A stretch of 57,358 nt of DNA from Verrucomicrobiota bacterium (GTDB lineage Bacteria > Verrucomicrobiota > Kiritimatiellia > RFP12 > UBA1067). This document shows, in pieces, positions 42,297 through 49,921 of the stretch. The translations under genes and the position numbers were made by a program. Location: contig JAKJGY010000005.1 in assembly GCA_022704145.1 (NCBI GenBank), positions 1 through 57,358 of the forward strand, read 5' to 3'. The number at the start of each line of letters is the position of its first letter. Position 1 is the first letter of the stretch. The notes below the pieces were generated by a model. That model was not told where the DNA came from. It did no database searches and saw only the letters and a list, made by a program, of their open reading frames with translations.

Positions 42297-45200
42297 ATGG
42301 GGGCTACGAACGGAGAGCCGGAGCGGGCGCGGCGGCGGCCGACGCGCTTGCCACGGGTGGCGGGAGGGGCCGCACTCGCCGCGGCGGCGGTGGCCTGCGC
42401 GCTTTGGGCCTGTCGCGTACCGTTGGTGTCCGCCTATGTGCGGCGCGCCCTCGCGCGCGCCGGCTGCCCGGAGGCCGCGTTTAAGATCACGGCGCTCGGA
42501 ACGGGGTGTCTGACGGTTGAGGGTGTCCGTCTCGGAGGGGACACGCCGCTCCTTTCCGTGGACAGCGTCGAGGCCCGGTACGTCCTGTCGGAGCTGGTGC
42601 GCGGACGGCTCGACCGGTTGCGCGTGCGGGGGGTGCGGACCGGCGTGCGGGTGGGCTCCGGCGGTACCGTCCGATGGCCCCTGCTCGAGTGTCTGGCGGC
42701 GGCGCCGGACGAGGCAGGCGCCTCTTCTTCGCGGCCGCGTGCGGGGGTGTGGGTCGGCGAGGTCTCGGTGTACGACGTGCGGGTGCCGGTGCAGGTCGAG
42801 GGCGTCGCCGAGCCGTTCGAGCTGCGGGGCGAGTGTAGCGTCTTGTCCGAGCCCGTTCCGCATGGGGCAGCCGCGCGATACCGGTTGGCGGCGCGGCTTG
42901 ATGACGGCGCGCGGGCGCGGCTGCGCCTGGACGGTGCGGTCACGCCTGGGACGGGCGAGGTCGCGCTGCAGGCGGAGGTGCGGCTGGGCGATGTGGACGG
43001 CCTTTTTGAGCGGGCCCGGCTCTATCTGCCCGATCAGGTGGCGGCGCTGGGTGTGACGCCGTCGCGCTGCGGCCTGACCGTGCGCGGCACGGTGGCGCTA
43101 TCGGCCTGGACGAATGTCGGGCCCTTCGAGGTCTCGGCGGAGCTGGCCAGGGGCAGCGGGTTTGAGCTGGCGCGGCCGGAGGGCCTGGTCAGGTTCCAGA
43201 CGTTACGTGGGGAGCTTTCGGGGACGCCGCAGGACATGCAGGGGCGCTTAAGCGCGGGCGTGGCGGGTTTCCGGTTGGGCGGACAGCTTCAGGCATCGCA
43301 GGAGGAGGGGCGCCTGCTGGGCGTGCGCGGCTCGGCAAGGCTACGTCGTGAGGGCACGAACCAGGTGGTGCGGCTGACGGTGGACACGGACTTGCCGGGA
43401 CGCGCGGCCGTACAGGTGCTTTCGGAGGCCGTGCCGCTGCTGCCGCGCCTGCTGACCGACGGTGGCACGCTGCATGTTGAGGCCGACCTGGTGCGGCCGG
43501 ATGCGGGGGGCTGGTCGGGAGGGGTTCTTTATCTGGCTGAGGCGCGCCGTAACGCGGTGACGCTCCCGGCGGGTCGCCTGGGGGCGGCTCGGATCGTGGT
43601 TGAGGGTTCGCTGGCGGTGTGCGGGTCAGCTCCCGGTGATCTGCGCGGCGAGGTGCGCGTGGAGGAGGGCTATTTTTCGCGGGCCGGGGCGCGGGCCGGG
43701 GCTGAGGCGCGGCTGGCGCTTGCCGCCAGTCCGCCGTATCGGCGCGCCGAAGGTCGTTTTGAGGGGCGGATTAGAGGTTGGGAGTCGCTGGCCGGCGGAG
43801 TCGTGGCGGGGCCTGCGGACGGGGTGCGGCTGGAGGGCCGGGCCGTGTTGGACGGTATCGGCGAAATGCCCGAGTGGCGGGTGTCCCTGGCTGCCCCGAA
43901 GTTTGAGCTGGCCTCGGCTTTCGGAGGTGACGCGCCGACCTGCCGGGTGAGCGTGGCGGCGGACGGGTATGCGCGCTACAACGAGCGCAGTCTGGCGTGG
44001 GCGTGCGGCGTCCGGCTGAGTGAGGGGAAGGTTGTGACGGGCGGCGCGGAGGCGGGATTCGGGGAGAGCCATGTGGCGGTCGAGATGGCCGAGGTGTCGT
44101 CGGAGCGGCTGGCTTCGGCGCCGGTGAAGATCGCCGCGGCCGTCAGCAACCTGTGGGCGAAAGCCGGGGAGGGGTTCGCGCTGAGCGGTGGCGTGGCCCG
44201 TGCGGCGGTGGCCTGGTCGTCAGGGGACGGGCTGGCTATCGAGGGCGCGCCGGAACTCGGCTGGGAGTTGCTACAGGCCGCAGGTGTGCGGCTGGTGTCG
44301 GAGGGCCTCACGTTAGAGACGGCTGATGGGATTGTGCGTGCGCGTGCCGGAGTGCGTGTGGCGGGCAGCCGGTTCGGCGTGGAGGCCCGTGCGCGTGTTC
44401 CGCTGGACCGTGCGGGGCGTGCCGAACTCGATCTCTCGCTGCCGGAGACCGAGCTGACGGCCGAGGATGCCCTGGCGGCCCTTTTGCGCCAAACGATGCC
44501 CGGGGTTGAGGTGGCGGGCCGTCTCGCGGCTGAGGCGCGGTTGCGTTTCCAAGGCTCGCGCCCGCAGGTCGAGGGCCAGGTGAGGGTCGTTGAGGGCCGG
44601 GTGAGGCAGGGTGCCGTTGAGGTGCGAGGGGTGCGTGCCGTGGTGCCGTTTGAGGCTGGCGCCGCTGTTCGCACAAGCGGGCGTCCCTATGTCGCCTTTG
44701 CTGCGGCACAGGCGGGGAACCTCCGTTTCGATGATGGGCGGGTCGAGTTCCAGGTGACCCCCCAGGAGCTGTTTGTCGATCGGGCTGAGGTGGGGTGGTG
44801 CCGGGGTCGGTTGAACGCCTATTCGATCCATCTCGACAAGCGTGCGCCACGTGCGGATGTGGTGGTGTATGCCGACCGGATCGACCTGGGTGAGGCGCTG
44901 ATGATGGTGATGCCGTTCAAAGGCAAGGTCGAGGGTGTGCTGGTGGGTCGCTTTCCGCTCGGTATCGAAGGCAGGCAGGTCCGGTTGTCCAACGGGTTCC
45001 TGTACTCGCTGCCCGGCCAGGGGGGGCGTCTGCGGCTGGACGACAGCGAGGCGATGCGTGCGCTGTTGGAGCGCTCGGGTGTGAAAGGTGATGTGCAGCG
45101 GCCGTTATCCAATGCCTTGAGCGACCTTGACTTCAGTACGATCAGGATGGAGTTGGAGCCTGACACAGACGGCGATGCTGTGTTCCGCATCAAGCTGGCA

Positions 45201-45308
45201 GGCAAGTCGAACGATCGGGCCTGGCCCGCACCGGTTGACTTGAATCTGAATGTGCGTGGGCCTTTGGAGAGGCTGTTGAATCTGGGACTGGACGTGTCCC
45301 GCAAGTAA
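42297..45308 (+). CDS. ydbH: YdbH-family AsmA-like intermembrane lipid-transport protein
   Basis: A 1003-residue protein with one N-terminal membrane helix (GGAALAAAAVACALWACRVP) and a long periplasmic beta-groove of AsmA/TamB-like strands. The C-terminal segment 'FLYSLPGQGGRLRLD' ... 'LSNALSDLDFSTIRMELEPD' ... 'NLNVRGPLERLLNLGL' is typical of YdbH (PF11739). In E. coli, YdbH with TamB and YhdP carries phospholipid from the inner to the outer membrane. The ATG at 42297 is used rather than the GTG at 42276. The identification is greatly strengthened by the next two genes, which encode YnbE- and YdbL-like proteins in the same order as in E. coli. Confidence 0.88.
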   Translation: MGATNGEPERARRRPTRLPRVAGGAALAAAAVACALWACRVPLVSAYVRRALARAGCPEAAFKITALGTGCLTVEGVRLGGDTPLLSVDSVEARYVLSELVRGRLDRLRVRGVRTGVRVGSGGTVRWPLLECLAAAPDEAGASSSRPRAGVWVGEVSVYDVRVPVQVEGVAEPFELRGECSVLSEPVPHGAAARYRLAARLDDGARARLRLDGAVTPGTGEVALQAEVRLGDVDGLFERARLYLPDQVAALGVTPSRCGLTVRGTVALSAWTNVGPFEVSAELARGSGFELARPEGLVRFQTLRGELSGTPQDMQGRLSAGVAGFRLGGQLQASQEEGRLLGVRGSARLRREGTNQVVRLTVDTDLPGRAAVQVLSEAVPLLPRLLTDGGTLHVEADLVRPDAGGWSGGVLYLAEARRNAVTLPAGRLGAARIVVEGSLAVCGSAPGDLRGEVRVEEGYFSRAGARAGAEARLALAASPPYRRAEGRFEGRIRGWESLAGGVVAGPADGVRLEGRAVLDGIGEMPEWRVSLAAPKFELASAFGGDAPTCRVSVAADGYARYNERSLAWACGVRLSEGKVVTGGAEAGFGESHVAVEMAEVSSERLASAPVKIAAAVSNLWAKAGEGFALSGGVARAAVAWSSGDGLAIEGAPELGWELLQAAGVRLVSEGLTLETADGIVRARAGVRVAGSRFGVEARARVPLDRAGRAELDLSLPETELTAEDALAALLRQTMPGVEVAGRLAAEARLRFQGSRPQVEGQVRVVEGRVRQGAVEVRGVRAVVPFEAGAAVRTSGRPYVAFAAAQAGNLRFDDGRVEFQVTPQELFVDRAEVGWCRGRLNAYSIHLDKRAPRADVVVYADRIDLGEALMMVMPFKGKVEGVLVGRFPLGIEGRQVRLSNGFLYSLPGQGGRLRLDDSEAMRALLERSGVKGDVQRPLSNALSDLDFSTIRMELEPDTDGDAVFRIKLAGKSNDRAWPAPVDLNLNVRGPLERLLNLGLDVSRK

Positions 45309-45357
45309 GGGTGCGGCCGCCCGTTGCGGGCGGACCGCTAAATGAGGGAGAGTGACA

Positions 45358-45525
45358 ATGAGACACATGCGCAGGGAGGCGTTGGCGCTTCTCGTGCTAT
45401 CTGGGTCGTTGGCAGGTGGGTGCATCAAGCTGAAGACCGAACACGAGATCAAGCCTATCCACATCACGATGGACGTGAACCTGAAGGTCCAGAAGGAACT
45501 GGACGATTTCCTTAACTTGGATTAA
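45358..45525 (+). CDS. ynbE: YnbE-like small outer-membrane lipoprotein
   Basis: A 55-codon gene between ydbH and ydbL. GAGGGAG lies about seven bases before the ATG at 45358. The product has a lipoprotein signal ending LAGGC (Cys22), then the YnbE core 'KPIHITMDVNLKVQKELDDF'. E. coli YnbE has the same plan of lipobox, a short beta-strand and an amphipathic end. There, YnbE subunits are thought to pair edge-to-edge with the end of YdbH to complete the bridge to the outer membrane. Position, size and core motif agree, so I rate the call high despite the short length. Confidence 0.85.
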   Translation: MRHMRREALALLVLSGSLAGGCIKLKTEHEIKPIHITMDVNLKVQKELDDFLNLD

Positions 45526-45552
45526 CACGTGCGAGCGGAAGGAGAGCAGAAG

Positions 45553-45891
45553 ATGAAACGGATGATGAGTGTGTTGATGGCGGCGGTGGTCGGTTTGGCG
45601 TGTGTTGTGCGGGCCGACGCTCTGGATGAGGCCAAGGCGCGGCGCAAGGCGCGGCGTGAGCAGGTCGAGCGGATCATCAAAGCCGGTGAGGCCTCAGAGG
45701 GCGCAGACGGTTTTCTGTCGGCCAAGGCCGGACTGGCCTCGGACAAGGCCGCCGTGGTCCAGGCTGAGAACGCCGACCGGCGGATCGGCTATGCGTCCAT
45801 CGCGGCGGGGAACGGCAAGACCGTGGAGGAGGTCGGCCGGCTGGCCGCTGCGGCGTTGAGCAAATCGCGTGGCGCGAAAAAAGACGAATAG
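45553..45891 (+). CDS. ydbL: YdbL-like periplasmic protein (DUF1318)
   Basis: A 112-residue exported protein; the ATG at 45553 follows AGGAGAG and starts a signal peptide (MKRMMSVLMAAVVGLACVVR, then ADA). The mature part matches E. coli YdbL in layout: 'GADGFLSAKAGLASDKAAVV' then 'ENADRRIGYASIAAGNGKTV' then EEVGRLAAAAL. In E. coli, YdbL is thought to chaperone the YdbH-YnbE complex. A charged insert (EAKARRKARREQVERIIKAG) lies ahead of the core. It ends the operon; the gap after it holds an inverted repeat but no clear terminator. Confidence 0.85.
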   Translation: MKRMMSVLMAAVVGLACVVRADALDEAKARRKARREQVERIIKAGEASEGADGFLSAKAGLASDKAAVVQAENADRRIGYASIAAGNGKTVEEVGRLAAAALSKSRGAKKDE

Positions 45892-45907
45892 GCCTGTCGC
45901 AAAGACG

Positions 45908-45981
45908 GAAAGGGCATGTCAGGGTGTCCTGAAGAGGGCCGATATCCGTGTGTGACGGGGTGGCCTTTGAAGTGCCCTTTC
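45908..45981 (+). other. Branched inverted repeat downstream of ydbL
   Basis: GAAAGGGCA (45908-45916) and TGCCCTTTC (45973-45981) pair over nine bases. They enclose a small hairpin, TCAGG-GTGT-CCTGA (45919-45932), and a GGCC/GGCC pairing. It could be the 3' end structure of the ydbH operon mRNA. No T-run follows. Confidence 0.3.
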
Positions 45982-46034
45982 AGTCGGCGTGAATGCCTTA
46001 CGAACGAACAACGCAGATAAGGATCAAGTTGTTT

Positions 46035-46112
46035 TGGAAAGGTGGAATACGGGAATGTTGGAAGAGCACTTCGGTTGCTTCGGTCTCAAACCCCCATCGT
46101 TCCATCATTCCA
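46035..46112. repeat. TGGAANNN octamer repeats in inverted arrangement
   Basis: Four consecutive eight-base units at 46035-46066 share NGGAA (TGGAAAGG, TGGAATAC, GGGAATGT, TGGAAGAG). Two more units lie in opposite orientation at 46097-46112 (TTCCATCATTCCA region). The two blocks can pair imperfectly. They sit directly upstream of the ribose-locus start. Confidence 0.5.
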
Positions 46113-46152
46113 GTTTGAAATGTGGGCTCAGCCCGCATTAGGGGGGGGCGGG

Positions 46153-47277
46153 ATGGTCTTTTCACGACGAGGTTTCTTGAAGACGGGTGCCGGTGTTGCG
46201 GTCGCCTCCGCCCTGCGCCTTGAGGCTGCGGGTACGCGTGAAGACGGGCGGAGCGCCGTGGGTACGCCGCTGCTCCACGTGACCGATCTCTTTCACCCGC
46301 ATGGCGACCCCGACGATCATTTCGATCTCGCGGTCGCGTTCGCGCTGGCGCTACGCGGCGCGGTCGATTTACGCGGCGTTGTGGTCGACTACCCGCCTGA
46401 CTTCCGGGCGGGCGATCCGGCAGTCGTTGCGGTGGCCCAACTGAACCGGCTGACCGGACGCTCCGTACCGGTCTCGATCGGCACGTCGCTCCGCCTTCAA
46501 CACCGCCGTGACGCGCTCGCCGGTGCGCCGCCGCAGGAGACGGCGGCGGTACGTTTCATCCATGAGCAGCTTCGTGCGTCGGAGCGCCCTGTCAGCCTGG
46601 TCTGCGTGGGGAATGCGGCCGACGTCGCTGCGGCGGCGCTGCGCGAGCCAGCACTGTTCAAAGAGAAGTGCGCGGGGGTGTCGCTGAACAGCGGATCGGC
46701 GCATGACAACCCGGCCAAACCCGAGCAGCTTGAGTTCAATGTGCGGCTTGATCCGGCCGCCTATGCGGCCCTGTTCGACCTGCCTTGTCCGCTCAACTGG
46801 TTCCCCTGTTGGCACGTGACCGAACAGCGGCAGTGTGGCGCGGACGGCAGCTTCTTCTGGCTGCCGCACCGCGACGCGCTTTCCGACATATCGTCGGGGC
46901 TGGCGAACTATTTCGCGTACCTATTTGAAAAATCGGCCGACCCGAAATGGCTGCGCGCCATGAAGGCGCAGCCGCCTGCGGACTTATGGGAGAAGATTCT
47001 TGGAGAGAAGCGCGGCATGTGGTCCACAGCCAGCCAGTTCGCGGCGGCGGGGTTGACGGTTACGACGGACGGCGAGATCGTGCCTGCCCAGGAGGCGGGT
47101 GCGAGGGCCGTGTTCCGGATGCAGCACGTCGAGGTGACATGCGCGGACGATGGTCGCACCGCGTGGAAGCGCGTGGAGACGTCAACCGGTCGCCGGATGT
47201 TCGCCGTCAGCGATGTGGCGCGCTATCCCGCTGCCATGACACGCGCCGTGGACACGCTGTTTAAGTTGTTCTCTTAG
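46153..47277 (+). CDS. Tat-exported nucleoside-hydrolase-like protein
   Basis: A 374-residue protein. The ATG at 46153 starts a twin-arginine signal (MVFSRRGFLKTGAGVAVASA), which implies export of the folded enzyme. The mature part belongs to the inosine/uridine nucleoside hydrolase (IUNH) fold. The calcium-binding motif is present in altered form, 'TDLFHPHGDPDDHFDLAVAF', where classical members read DTDxGxDD. 'VCVGNAADVAAAAL' corresponds to the family's second conserved strand. Expected reaction: splitting a ribonucleoside into base and ribose. Because the motif is altered, the substrate may not be an ordinary nucleoside. It is the first gene of the ribose locus, 51 bases before the second hydrolase. 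Confidence 0.75.
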   Translation: MVFSRRGFLKTGAGVAVASALRLEAAGTREDGRSAVGTPLLHVTDLFHPHGDPDDHFDLAVAFALALRGAVDLRGVVVDYPPDFRAGDPAVVAVAQLNRLTGRSVPVSIGTSLRLQHRRDALAGAPPQETAAVRFIHEQLRASERPVSLVCVGNAADVAAAALREPALFKEKCAGVSLNSGSAHDNPAKPEQLEFNVRLDPAAYAALFDLPCPLNWFPCWHVTEQRQCGADGSFFWLPHRDALSDISSGLANYFAYLFEKSADPKWLRAMKAQPPADLWEKILGEKRGMWSTASQFAAAGLTVTTDGEIVPAQEAGARAVFRMQHVEVTCADDGRTAWKRVETSTGRRMFAVSDVARYPAAMTRAVDTLFKLFS

Positions 47278-47328
47278 TGTATGCGAACCGCAGTGCGGTG
47301 TGATAGCAAAGGAAAAAAGGGAGGTATG

Positions 47329-48339
47329 ATGAATGGCAGGTTATTGATGATCGGGGTGTTGGCCGTCACTTTGGCGCAGGGTGAGCCGGTGAAGCTGATT
47401 TTCGATACGGACATGGGGAACGACACGGACGACCTGATGGCGTTGTGCATGATCCACAATCTGCAGTCACGCGGCGCGGTCGAGCTGCTTGCGGTGACGA
47501 TCACCAAGGATCACCCGCAGGCTGCGGCCTTTACGGATGCGGTCAACACCTTTTACGGGCGCCCCGATATGCCCATCGGCGTCGTGAAGGGCGGCGCGAC
47601 GCCGGAGCCGGGCAAGTTCAACCTGCTGGCCGACGCCAAGAACGACGACGGTTCGCCGCGTTACCCGCACGACCTGAAGGGCGGCGACAGCGCGCCCGAG
47701 GCAACGGGGCTGATCCGGAAACTGCTCGCCGCGCAGCCGGACAACAGCGTATCGCTGGTACAGGTCGGGTTCTTCACCAACTTCCAGCGTTTATTGGACT
47801 CGCAGCCGGACGCGCATTCGCCGCTCAACGGGAAGGATCTGGTCGCCCAAAAGGTGAAGGTGCTCTCGATCATGGCCGGCGCGTTTCAGACCGTGAATCA
47901 CAACACGCGGCATCTTGAGTATAACGTGGTCAAGGATGTCCCTGCGGCGCAGAAACTGGCCAAAGAGTGGCCAACTCCCGTCGTGTGGAGCGGTTACGAG
48001 ATCGGCGTGGCGGCGGCTTATCCGTATGATTCGGTCGTGCGGGACTACGGGTACGTCAAGCACCACCCGCTGCCCGAGGCATACGCGCTCTATTCACCTC
48101 CGGGGCACCACCGGCCTACGTGGGATCCGACCGCGCTGCTCTATGCGGTCTACCCCGATCGCGGATATTTCGACCTGTCTCCCGGGGGCCACGTGACCGT
48201 GGAGGACAACGGCGCGACCTGGTTCCGGCCGTCTAAGGATGGCAAGGGCCCGCACCGTTTCCTGGTGATGAGCCCTGAGCAGACCAGCCGCGTGCGCGAG
48301 GCGATCGTGCAGCTCTGCGTGACACCGCCGGCAAAGTAG
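47329..48339 (+). CDS. Exported nucleoside hydrolase
   Basis: A 336-residue IUNH-family enzyme with a Sec signal (MNGRLLMIGVLAVTLAQG). The ATG at 47329 is four bases after AGGGAGG; the ATG at 47326 is too close. The calcium site 'IFDTDMGNDTDDLMALCMIH' is intact, and 'SLVQVGFFTNFQRLL' and 'SIMAGAF' are the expected second and third motifs. These enzymes cut the N-glycosidic bond of nucleosides, releasing ribose and base. Export puts the reaction outside the cytoplasm, so free ribose would be available for the permease encoded at 54123. It follows the Tat-exported relative, from which it differs enough that a recent duplication is unlikely. Confidence 0.88.
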   Translation: MNGRLLMIGVLAVTLAQGEPVKLIFDTDMGNDTDDLMALCMIHNLQSRGAVELLAVTITKDHPQAAAFTDAVNTFYGRPDMPIGVVKGGATPEPGKFNLLADAKNDDGSPRYPHDLKGGDSAPEATGLIRKLLAAQPDNSVSLVQVGFFTNFQRLLDSQPDAHSPLNGKDLVAQKVKVLSIMAGAFQTVNHNTRHLEYNVVKDVPAAQKLAKEWPTPVVWSGYEIGVAAAYPYDSVVRDYGYVKHHPLPEAYALYSPPGHHRPTWDPTALLYAVYPDRGYFDLSPGGHVTVEDNGATWFRPSKDGKGPHRFLVMSPEQTSRVREAIVQLCVTPPAK

Positions 48340-48358
48340 GGGAGGCTGAAGAGGCTCA

Positions 48359-49858
48359 ATGAAGGAGTATGGGTTCAGGTTGACCGTATCGCTGTTTGTT
48401 GCGGCTGCCTGGGCCGTCGCGTGCGTGTCCGGTGCATCTGGCCCTGCCGGCTGGATTGCAGCGGGTCAGCCGCACGAGACGCCCTACTACGTCTGCGAAA
48501 GCGGCGGGCAGGGGCCGACCGTCCTGATCGTCGGGGGCGTGCACGGAGACGAGCCCGCTGGTGCGGCGGCCGCCGAGCAGCTCAGGCATTGGCCGGTGGC
48601 GCGCGGCCGGCTGGTCGTGGTGCCGCGTGTCAACCCTGTTGCTCTGGCGCGCGGCACGCGCCTGACGCCAGGCGCTGCGCGCGGCGAGGGCAACCTGAAC
48701 CGCAATTATCCGCGTGAGGCTGACGAGGCGGCCCGCGGAGCGCTGGCCAGCAACCTGTGGGCCTTCGTGGCGGGGCTGCAGCCGGACTGGGTGGTTGACC
48801 TGCACGAAGGGGTCGATTTCAACCGGTATTCGGATCGCAGCGTCGGCAGCAGCGTGATCGCCTGCGCGTCGGCCGAGGCCCGGGCCGCCGCCGAGGTCAT
48901 GCAGCAGGCCGTGAACGCCTCGATCACGAACGCCTCGCGGCTCTTCACGCTGCTCGGGCCGCCCATCGCCGGGAGTCTGGCGCGCGCCGCCGGCGACAGG
49001 CTCGGCGCACAGGCGTTGATCGCCGAGACGACGATCAAAGAACAGCCGCTCTCTATCCGCACGCGGCAGCACCGCATCATGACGCACGCGCTGCTCAGCC
49101 ACCTCGGCATGCTCGATACGGGCGTCTCACCTGAGCGGATGACGCCGCCGGGCGAAGGGGCCGACCGCGCCTTGCGTGTGGCCATTTACGACGACGGCGG
49201 CACCGGCGGCGCCGGCGGTCAGCGGATCGAGGAGCAGGCGCGCCTGGCGCTAGGTGCCGCAGTGAGCTGGGTTTGCGGCGACGACATCCGGGGCGGCGCG
49301 CTCGACGGCTTCGATGTGGTGGTCTTTCCCGGCGGGAGCGGCAGCCGCGAGGCCGCGTCACTGGGCGAGGCCGGCCGCTCGCAGGTCAGGGGCTTTGTGA
49401 AGAACGGCGGCGGGTACGTTGGCATCTGCGCAGGGGCCTATCTCGCGCTCGGCAACTTCTCCTGGGGGCTCGGTATCCTCGACGCGAAAACCGTGTCGCC
49501 ACGATGGCGCCGGGGCGTCGCGGACGTGAAACTGGAGCTGACCGAGTCGGGGCGGCGGATCTTGGGCGAGCGCCTCGGGACTTTCGACTGTCGCTACGCC
49601 AACGGTCCTTGTATCGCGCCAGGAGAGCGGCTTGAACTCCCCGACTTCGAGACGCTGGCGTGGTTTCGTAGCGAGGTGGCCGAGCACGGCTCGACGCCGG
49701 GTGTGATGCTCAACTCGCCGGCCATCGTGGCTGGGCGCTACGGTCAAGGCCGAGTGGTCTGCAGCAGCCCGCACCCGGAACAGACGAAGGGGCTCGAACC
49801 CTTCATGCCGCGCGCGCTCGCATGGGCTGGCGGACGCCTGGAAAACACCGACCCGTGA
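48359..49858 (+). CDS. Exported M14/aspartoacylase-like hydrolase fused to a class-I GATase-like domain
   Basis: A 499-residue exported fusion (signal peptide MKEYGFRLTVSLFVAAAWAV). Residues 35-255 are a zinc hydrolase of the succinylglutamate desuccinylase/aspartoacylase (M14) type: His62 and Glu65 (GGVHGDEPAG), 'GNLNRNYP' at 111-118, His149 (VDLHEG), and a late glutamate near 223 (AETTIKEQ). Residues of about 272-490 are a GATase/BPL_N-like domain with a 'VVVFPGGSGS' turn and a nucleophile-elbow cysteine, Cys357, in GYVGICAGAY. The first half would cleave an amide or peptide bond; the second looks like an amidase or binding domain. The substrate is unknown. The ATG is 20 bases after the second nucleoside hydrolase, clearly in the same unit. 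Confidence 0.82.
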   Translation: MKEYGFRLTVSLFVAAAWAVACVSGASGPAGWIAAGQPHETPYYVCESGGQGPTVLIVGGVHGDEPAGAAAAEQLRHWPVARGRLVVVPRVNPVALARGTRLTPGAARGEGNLNRNYPREADEAARGALASNLWAFVAGLQPDWVVDLHEGVDFNRYSDRSVGSSVIACASAEARAAAEVMQQAVNASITNASRLFTLLGPPIAGSLARAAGDRLGAQALIAETTIKEQPLSIRTRQHRIMTHALLSHLGMLDTGVSPERMTPPGEGADRALRVAIYDDGGTGGAGGQRIEEQARLALGAAVSWVCGDDIRGGALDGFDVVVFPGGSGSREAASLGEAGRSQVRGFVKNGGGYVGICAGAYLALGNFSWGLGILDAKTVSPRWRRGVADVKLELTESGRRILGERLGTFDCRYANGPCIAPGERLELPDFETLAWFRSEVAEHGSTPGVMLNSPAIVAGRYGQGRVVCSSPHPEQTKGLEPFMPRALAWAGGRLENTDP

Positions 49859-49886
49859 AGTCAGACGCGCAACGTGTGAAGCCTTG

Positions 49887-49915
49887 TTGACAAATGGCAC
49901 CAAACAAGACACTAT
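49887..49915 (+). promoter_or_regulatory. Internal promoter before the AlbA-type regulator
   Basis: A perfect TTGACA (49887-49892), a 17-base spacer and a weak CACTAT (49910-49915), six bases before the ATG. Like two other genes here, the start would be leaderless. The regulator may thus be made independently of the ribose genes around it. Confidence 0.4.
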
Positions 49916-49921
49916 AGCGGC

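Noticed and set aside
46153..48339. The two nucleoside hydrolase-like genes as a recent tandem duplication
   Set aside because: They use different export signals and differ in metal motif and most of their length; they are distant paralogues.
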